Made by a program: the position numbers and the translations under genes. Under the pieces are notes generated by a model. The model was given only the letters and a program-made list of their open reading frames with translations. It was not told the DNA's origin and did not search any database. A DNA stretch of 33,287 bases from an uncultured delta proteobacterium. Its GTDB lineage: Bacteria > Desulfobacterota > WTBG01 > CAIYCZ01 > CAIRTM01. Positions within the stretch are counted from its first letter, which is position 1. Each line of letters opens with the position of its first letter. Below, one piece after another: positions 27,529 through 33,287 of this stretch. Location of the stretch: NCBI GenBank assembly GCA_903911225.1, contig CAIWCT010000249.1, positions 1 through 33,287 of the forward strand, in the 5' to 3' direction.

Positions 27529-30069
27529 TTACTGCTTCGGCTTATGCCGTATTGCCTCTCTGTATTGTTCAAATTTAAATTTCGGATCATCATCAGGCCC
27601 ATGACAGGTTCGGCATATCTGCTCGACAACACAGTTGTCGCATGAACCGCCGAGGCCGACGATGTAGTCCTGACCTTTCTTCTGAGGATCTTTCACATGC
27701 CGTTCTCCAGGCCCGTGACATACCTCACACTGAACACCCTGTGCGCCCGGGGCCGGATAACCGCCGGGGCTGCCCGAGACTGTGATGAAACGATATTTTT
27801 TATCAGACGGAGCAGATGCAGCGGCTGGTGAATTAGCTGCAGCTGCATGGGCGGTTTTAGACCATTGTGCATACTCCTGCTCATGGCACTTCATACATGA
27901 TCCCACACCTGCATACGATGCCGGATTTTCGAAAAGATCGTTTTTGCGCTTATGCTCGCTCAACAATTTCACACGCTGCTCCCGGCTCATGGAAGCAATG
28001 TCGGGGACAAAGCTGTGCAAAACCCTTGGAAAACGACGGGCAAAATTGAAGTTAAGCGATTCCCTTTCCGTATGGCACGACAAACACAGGGCCTTCCATT
28101 CTCCCGCATTTTTCTTTTGCGGCTTAACGCCGGTAAAGGCCGGGCAGGCCTCATGGCCCGGGCCATGGCACACTTCGCACTGTACGCCTTCTAATGTCCT
28201 CGCATCCTTTTTATCGTTAATGGCATAGCCGCCGGGATTGCCCCATCCCGTGACATGGCAGCTCACGCAGGCAGGATCTTCCTCCCTGCCTTTGCGTTGC
28301 AGCGATTTAAACGCATAGGGGTGCCCGGTGAGGCTCCACTGATTATGCTCATTTTCATGACAAATCACGCAGTGATCCTGCCCCGAATATCCTTTGGGAT
28401 CCAGAAGAGGCTTATTCGGCAGTCCGCACAGTTTGCGCAGCCCCATAAGAAACAAATGCATCTTCCGGCCTGAAAAACCTGTATGCTGGGTAAAAATGCG
28501 GCCTGAACGATCTATAATATACCCCATAGGCACAACGCCTGAAAACGACGGAAACAGAGACGAAATTCGATTGTCCGTGTTCAGCACAACAGGGAAAGTA
28601 TAGCCCTGCGATTCAATAAATTTAGCGGTGGTCTCCTGATTAAGACGACTCACAGCAACAAGAAAAAACCTGCCCTTAAATTCCTCTCCCACCATCAGAC
28701 TGTTGAGAAATGCAAGCTCATCACGGCAATGGGGGCATGAGGGAGAAAACACAACCAGTACAACAGGCTTTTTTTCATAGAGCTGCTTAATGTTCATGGT
28801 CGTGTTGTCCATTGCCGTAGCCTCAAAAAAAGGCACTGGCGGCCTGTCGCCAAGGACAGGCTCGTCAGAAGGGATAAAACCAATTTTGATAATACGGTTG
28901 ACGTACACATGCAGAGCCTGGGAGAAATTCGTCTGAGGCGGAATATTTGCAGCAGCCAGGCTGCTCATAAGTTCGCCCTGCTTGTTAAATATATACAGAG
29001 AAAGATCGCCCGCGAGATTCAGGCCTTTTGCCGCCGCTTGCGGATTTTCAAGAAGCAGGGGGAAGGTAACGTTCTGCTGCTGATTGAATGTAACAACCTC
29101 ATCGGTGCGGTTGTCATTGAGATTAAGGCCCAATACCTCCAAATTATATTCACCTTTGATGCGATACATGTCCTGCATAAACATAACAGCTTCGCCTGCG
29201 TAGGGATTGTCGATAGAATAGGCAAGAAGTATGATTGTTTTTCCCTTGTAGAGCTCAGTATCAAAAGGCGCAGATACAGGCTGGCGTGGAGAAATGGGCT
29301 TGACAGGAGCAGTAGCATAAGGCTGCGAAAAAACGGTCCTCACGGTTGGCAGCAATAAGCATAAAAGCGCAGCCACGATAATTTTTTTTCTTATCTCGTG
29401 GCGTTTCTTTCCCTCACGCAACATGGCAAGCCATTTTTCACGGTAAAAAAAGGCCAGCGCTACGGCTACAGCGCTCAGCGCCAGCACGATCACCAGTACT
29501 TTATTGTTATGGTTTCGTGAGCAGCTGCCGGCCAGGGACAGCAGAATAGTACCCAGCAGCCTCCCAACAGTTGAAATCATCATGAAATGGCTGATTTTCA
29601 TATGGCTCAGGCCTATGATGTAGCACAGGGAGTCTTTGGGGAATCCAGGGACCAGAAACAGGACAAACGAGACGAGCGAGCCCTGGTGCTCCATGAAGTC
29701 ATCATACTTCTTTATATGTTCCTGGCTGATTGCTTTCTCGACAAAGGGAAGACCGAATAAACGTGCCAGCAAAAAGGCGAGCCATGAGCCGATGGTGAGA
29801 CCTATGGTCGAGTAAATCGTTCCCCAGAGCGGGCCGTAGAGATAGCCGCCAATAAAACCGGTTACCTCACCGGGGATGGGTGCAACAATCACCTGCGCGA
29901 TCTGAAGGCCGATGAGCATCAGGACGGAATAAGGGCCGAAGGAGTTTATAAGGCGAATCGCCTTTTCTTCCTGGGTGAAGTAGGTGTGCAGATTATACTG
30001 AAAGCAAAAATAGATCCCTGCAGTGACGATAACCAGTAGCAGAACGGTTCTGAGTACGATCTTTTTCAT
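27529..30069 (-). CDS. Fusion: TVP38/DedA-like membrane domain + two thioredoxin-like domains + seven-CXXCH multiheme cytochrome c
   Basis: N-terminal PIPGEVTGFIGGYLYGPLWGTIYSTIGLTIGSWLAFLLARLFG; redoxin FSPSCPHCRDELAFL; CVICH, CVSCH, CEVCH, CLSCH, CMKCH, CEVCH, CRTCH. ORF opens with TTG at 30090; ATG at 30069 preferred. Confidence 0.88.
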   Translation of the reverse strand: MKKIVLRTVLLLVIVTAGIYFCFQYNLHTYFTQEEKAIRLINSFGPYSVLMLIGLQIAQVIVAPIPGEVTGFIGGYLYGPLWGTIYSTIGLTIGSWLAFLLARLFGLPFVEKAISQEHIKKYDDFMEHQGSLVSFVLFLVPGFPKDSLCYIIGLSHMKISHFMMISTVGRLLGTILLSLAGSCSRNHNNKVLVIVLALSAVAVALAFFYREKWLAMLREGKKRHEIRKKIIVAALLCLLLPTVRTVFSQPYATAPVKPISPRQPVSAPFDTELYKGKTIILLAYSIDNPYAGEAVMFMQDMYRIKGEYNLEVLGLNLNDNRTDEVVTFNQQQNVTFPLLLENPQAAAKGLNLAGDLSLYIFNKQGELMSSLAAANIPPQTNFSQALHVYVNRIIKIGFIPSDEPVLGDRPPVPFFEATAMDNTTMNIKQLYEKKPVVLVVFSPSCPHCRDELAFLNSLMVGEEFKGRFFLVAVSRLNQETTAKFIESQGYTFPVVLNTDNRISSLFPSFSGVVPMGYIIDRSGRIFTQHTGFSGRKMHLFLMGLRKLCGLPNKPLLDPKGYSGQDHCVICHENEHNQWSLTGHPYAFKSLQRKGREEDPACVSCHVTGWGNPGGYAINDKKDARTLEGVQCEVCHGPGHEACPAFTGVKPQKKNAGEWKALCLSCHTERESLNFNFARRFPRVLHSFVPDIASMSREQRVKLLSEHKRKNDLFENPASYAGVGSCMKCHEQEYAQWSKTAHAAAANSPAAASAPSDKKYRFITVSGSPGGYPAPGAQGVQCEVCHGPGERHVKDPQKKGQDYIVGLGGSCDNCVVEQICRTCHGPDDDPKFKFEQYREAIRHKPKQ

Positions 30070-30079
30070 GAAACCCGTT

Positions 30080-30283
30080 TCAGCCTGCAACTTTTCCGAA
30101 ATCCGTCTTTTTCGCTCCGGCAGGTGTTTCGGGCTTGTCGAGTTCCTGCATCGACTTCTTGAATTCCCGCATGCCCTTTCCCAATTGCCCGCCGATTTCG
30201 CCCAGTTTTCCAGGGCCGAATATGATAAGTGCTATAATGAGAATCACGATAAGATGCATTGGTTGAAAAAATCCTTCAAACAT
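30080..30283 (-). CDS. tatA: Twin-arginine translocase TatA/E-like subunit
   Basis: 67 aa; [35 protein letters not shown] (TM + FGPGKL hinge + amphipathic helix). Confidence 0.9.
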   Translation of the reverse strand: MFEGFFQPMHLIVILIIALIIFGPGKLGEIGGQLGKGMREFKKSMQELDKPETPAGAKKTDFGKVAG

Positions 30284-30566
30284 TGCTACATATCCGAAAA
30301 TATTGATCGTTTAATAAATGTAACTATATTTAGAATAATACACTTTATATATTTTTGCAAGACGGGTGCGGAGGCAGGGTACAAGCCTGCACTGAACTAT
30401 TGCCGAGTGTTATGCATCCGGCGCTATCAACACCTGGCGACTATTAGTGACCGTGCGCACCCAAAGCTCCGATCATCATTTTAATATTATCCAACCGCAG
30501 AACTCAATAGCAGCCACGTTGTTCATGTTGTGAACATAACCCTGCTGGCACCATAAGCTGTTCGCA

Positions 30567-31475
30567 CTAGTTTCCCAGGTAGAGATCATCGAAATAAGCG
30601 ATGGCGTGCATGGATGGTGGGTTCGCCGGGTCGATGTTTTCATCGCGCATGTCGGCGCGCAGCTCGAAGAAGATGCGGATACCAGCGAATTTCTCCGGCA
30701 CGAAGCCCCATTGTTCCTTGAAGTCGTTCCGAAGGTCTCGTTCGAAATGTATCCAGCATCCCAGCTCGGGCTGTGTTTTGGTGAGAAAGATAAATTTCCT
30801 GTTGATCATGTTGAAAGGCTGGCGGTCAAGCCCCGTCAGCACGTAGCTTATCTCTGCGGCCGATCCGCCTGCCAACGACTCCGTCCCGCTTGCAATCACA
30901 ACGACCTGCATGTACATTTTTGTGGGACTGCGATCCCACTTCTCGACATAGTAATTTCCTGCAACATGCGAAGGAAAAATTGAAGGCTGGATGGACTGGA
31001 TCAAACCCTGAATGCTGGCTCCCGCGCGCGGCGGGTTCATGGGGTTTATGAGCAGTTCGACCCGCGCCGCCCAGCTGCCGCCCAAGGCCCTTGCCGTTGA
31101 TGTGGTGAAGGAGCCCCAGTGCGAGCGATCCGGAAAGTACCACCATGGCGCAGTGCCATCTTCGAAGCCCGGATTGGTGAGCATGTTGAAGGGACAACCC
31201 TCTGGAATCGCGGGGATGGGAATGGGGGCAGGCGGTGTAAACTTAGTGCCGGAGGTCCATCCGGAGGGAACAGTCGGAACACGCGTCTGTACGCCAGGCC
31301 TCATTAACGAGAAGAGTAGATCTCTGTTACGCAGTGTAAGAATCACAAGCCCTACCAAAAGAATGGCCCCGAGAGTAGTGATAAAAAATACCTTCATCCG
31401 GCGATGTTCAGGCATGGCCAGCAATATTCCTTTATAATGATTAATACAACAGGGAGACATCAACTGAAAATACAA
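30567..31475 (-). CDS. Membrane-anchored exported protein with a possible carbohydrate-binding-like beta-sandwich domain
   Basis: TM near N-terminus (VFFITTLGAILLVGLVILTL) then NMLTNPGFEDGTAPWWYF...AYFDDLYLGN pattern; internal start near 31415 possible. Confidence 0.6.
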   Translation of the reverse strand: MYFQLMSPCCINHYKGILLAMPEHRRMKVFFITTLGAILLVGLVILTLRNRDLLFSLMRPGVQTRVPTVPSGWTSGTKFTPPAPIPIPAIPEGCPFNMLTNPGFEDGTAPWWYFPDRSHWGSFTTSTARALGGSWAARVELLINPMNPPRAGASIQGLIQSIQPSIFPSHVAGNYYVEKWDRSPTKMYMQVVVIASGTESLAGGSAAEISYVLTGLDRQPFNMINRKFIFLTKTQPELGCWIHFERDLRNDFKEQWGFVPEKFAGIRIFFELRADMRDENIDPANPPSMHAIAYFDDLYLGN

Positions 31476-31639
31476 ACTATAATTTTTTCACAAGAAAGAC
31501 TCCCATTGACAAAAAATTACTTAATTCAAAACGGATTGTCAAAGGAAAATAAATTTCTGTGGGCTATGCAGTTCCCGGCATGTCTTTGCTCATAACATCA
31601 ATTGCAGACAAAAGACCGGTTGCTACATGCCATTTCTCA

Positions 31640-31668
31640 TTGACACTTACAGGCTGTGATAGTATCTG
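31640..31668 (+). promoter_or_regulatory. Candidate sigma70 promoter for corA
   Basis: TTGACA-N17-TATCTG upstream of ATG 31726. Confidence 0.4.
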
Positions 31669-31725
31669 GTACAGGCATGGATGATCAAAAAAACAGCTTT
31701 TGTAAAAGCAGGGAGATAGTAGACT

Positions 31726-32793
31726 ATGAGTCCGACCATACAGAAACGATCTGAGAAAGCATGGGCCTCACCCGGAAAACTTGTTTATGTGGGTGAGCAA
31801 CAAAAAGAGGCCGTGGAAATTGCGGCATTTCACTATACCGAAACTGCATGCCATGAGACAGCTCTGAAAACCGCCGATGAGTGCCGTGCACTGCAGAGGG
31901 AGCCCGGCATCACGTGGATCAATATCGAAGGCCTGCACGACACTGTTTTGATGGAACAAATCGGAATTCAGTTCGGACTGCACCCTCTCATTATTGAAGA
32001 TATTCTGAACACCGACCAGCGGCCCAAGCTCGACGATATGGGCGACTATATCTCCGTTGTCTTGAAAATGCTTGATTATGATGAAGACAGCGGCGGCATC
32101 GTGACCGAGCAGGTCAGCCTGATACTTGGGGACAATTTCCTTATCTCCTTCCAGGAAGGGCGGCAGGGCGATCTGTTTGATCCCGTGCGGGAACGCATCC
32201 GCAGCGGCAAAGGAAAAATCAGAAAAATGGGGCCCGACTACCTGGCCTATGCCCTGATAGATGGCATAGTGGACAATTACTTTGCTATCACTGAAAAAAT
32301 AAGCGAAAAAATTGAAGAAATCGAAGAAAAGCTGCTGTCTGATCCGAGCAATGAAACCATTCATGCCATTCATCATCTCAAGCTTGCCATACTTCATCTA
32401 AAAAAATACATCTGGCCCATGCGGGAAATCATAAATGCCCTTGCCAAAGGCGAGTCTCCACTCATCATGGAGTCAACGCTCATATACCTGCGCGATGTCT
32501 ACGACCATATCATCCATGCTATCGATACGATTGAAACTACTCGTGATATGATATCGGGTATGCTCGATATCTATCTCTCATCCGTGAGCAACCGCATGAA
32601 CCAGGTGATGAAGGTGCTTACCGTGATAGCCACGATATTCATCCCTCTTACCTTTATCGCAGGCGTCTATGGCATGAACTTCAAGTATATGCCCGAGCTT
32701 GACTGGCCGTGGGGATATCCGATGGTGATGGGTTTCATGGCAGTGGCTGCCGGTGTGATGCTGCTTTTGTTCAAAAGAAAAAACTGGATGTAG
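31726..32793 (+). CDS. corA: CorA-family magnesium/cobalt transporter
   Basis: C-terminal TM pair with YGMNF motif (FIAGVYGMNFKYMPELDWPWGYP). Confidence 0.95.
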   Translation: MSPTIQKRSEKAWASPGKLVYVGEQQKEAVEIAAFHYTETACHETALKTADECRALQREPGITWINIEGLHDTVLMEQIGIQFGLHPLIIEDILNTDQRPKLDDMGDYISVVLKMLDYDEDSGGIVTEQVSLILGDNFLISFQEGRQGDLFDPVRERIRSGKGKIRKMGPDYLAYALIDGIVDNYFAITEKISEKIEEIEEKLLSDPSNETIHAIHHLKLAILHLKKYIWPMREIINALAKGESPLIMESTLIYLRDVYDHIIHAIDTIETTRDMISGMLDIYLSSVSNRMNQVMKVLTVIATIFIPLTFIAGVYGMNFKYMPELDWPWGYPMVMGFMAVAAGVMLLLFKRKNWM

Positions 32794-32856
32794 CGGCATA
32801 GCTTGCACGAGGCAGTAAGGATTGATAAGAAATGGACATATAAAAAATGGGGTTTT

Positions 32857-33287
32857 ATGAATAAAAAGGGCCTAAAACTATCGATCCTCATCCTGTTTTT
32901 CATAGGGGCGATTGGTTCATTCATCGTCATCAAGACGCTCAATGCCGATACGTATATCGGTTCGCGTTTCAGCAGGGTGTGGAGCACGGTATGTTCAGAC
33001 CCGTATCTTGAGTACCCCCAAACAAAAGTTACGGTTCAAAGTTTTTGGAAGTGGGGTATTAATAAATTATTCCAGTCGGCAGTCAGGACGCTCAATGACC
33101 GAAGTGACCTGCTCCCATATTTCGACAAACTGGTCCACCCAACCGGCATATGTTTAAAGGGAACATGGAACATAACCGAGCAAAATCCATACACCGGATA
33201 TTTCCAAAAAGGAAGCATGGGACTCATCATCGGGCGAGCTTCTATAGCACTTTCATACGCCCCCAGGGGCAAATTCAGGGGATTCGG
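32857..33287 (+). CDS. 5' part of a CDS truncated by the window end; exported/anchored protein, possibly catalase-like superfamily
   Basis: Open frame MNKKGLKLSILILFFIGAIGSFIVIKTLNADTYIGSRFSRVW...KLVHPTGICLKGTWNITEQNPYTGYFQKGSMGLIIGRASIALSYAPRGKFRGF with no stop; not in the ORF track. Family assignment is tentative. Confidence 0.7.
   Translation, partial: MNKKGLKLSILILFFIGAIGSFIVIKTLNADTYIGSRFSRVWSTVCSDPYLEYPQTKVTVQSFWKWGINKLFQSAVRTLNDRSDLLPYFDKLVHPTGICLKGTWNITEQNPYTGYFQKGSMGLIIGRASIALSYAPRGKFRGF

Noticed and set aside
30364-30462. tRNA gene suggested by the 7-bp acceptor-like stem
   Set aside because: No GGTTCRA T-loop, no convincing anticodon arm, and length/spacing do not fit
1-33287. 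Mobile elements, integron attC sites, CRISPR arrays
   Set aside because: No transposase/integrase ORF, no regularly spaced repeats, no terminal inverted repeats were seen

Overview
The window looks like a chromosomal cell-envelope remodelling region, probably from a Gram-negative bacterium. I saw no rRNA, tRNA, CRISPR array or recognisable transposase. Content: three ArnT/GT39-like transferases; two further GT39-like membrane proteins that are paralogous to each other; two polyprenol-phosphate-type GT2 enzymes, one fused to a PIG-L deacetylase; a DegT/DnrJ/EryC1 aminotransferase; a Gfo/Idh/MocA oxidoreductase; two divergent LTA-synthase/sulfatase-type transferases; a purple-acid-phosphatase-like metallophosphoesterase; and four DedA/TVP38 (SNARE-associated) domains. 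A CusRS/PmrAB-type two-component system sits centrally. The right flank has tatA, a DedA/TVP38-thioredoxin-multiheme cytochrome fusion, and corA. The two main observations are: (1) a shared 11-bp-period direct repeat (consensus near YKTAAY/K-N5, PmrA-box-like) upstream of four transcription units around the two-component system, suggesting a local regulon; (2) an 853-codon ORF joining a TVP38 membrane domain, two thioredoxin-like domains and a seven-CXXCH cytochrome module, directly downstream of tatA. All functional calls come from motif reading; no searches were run.
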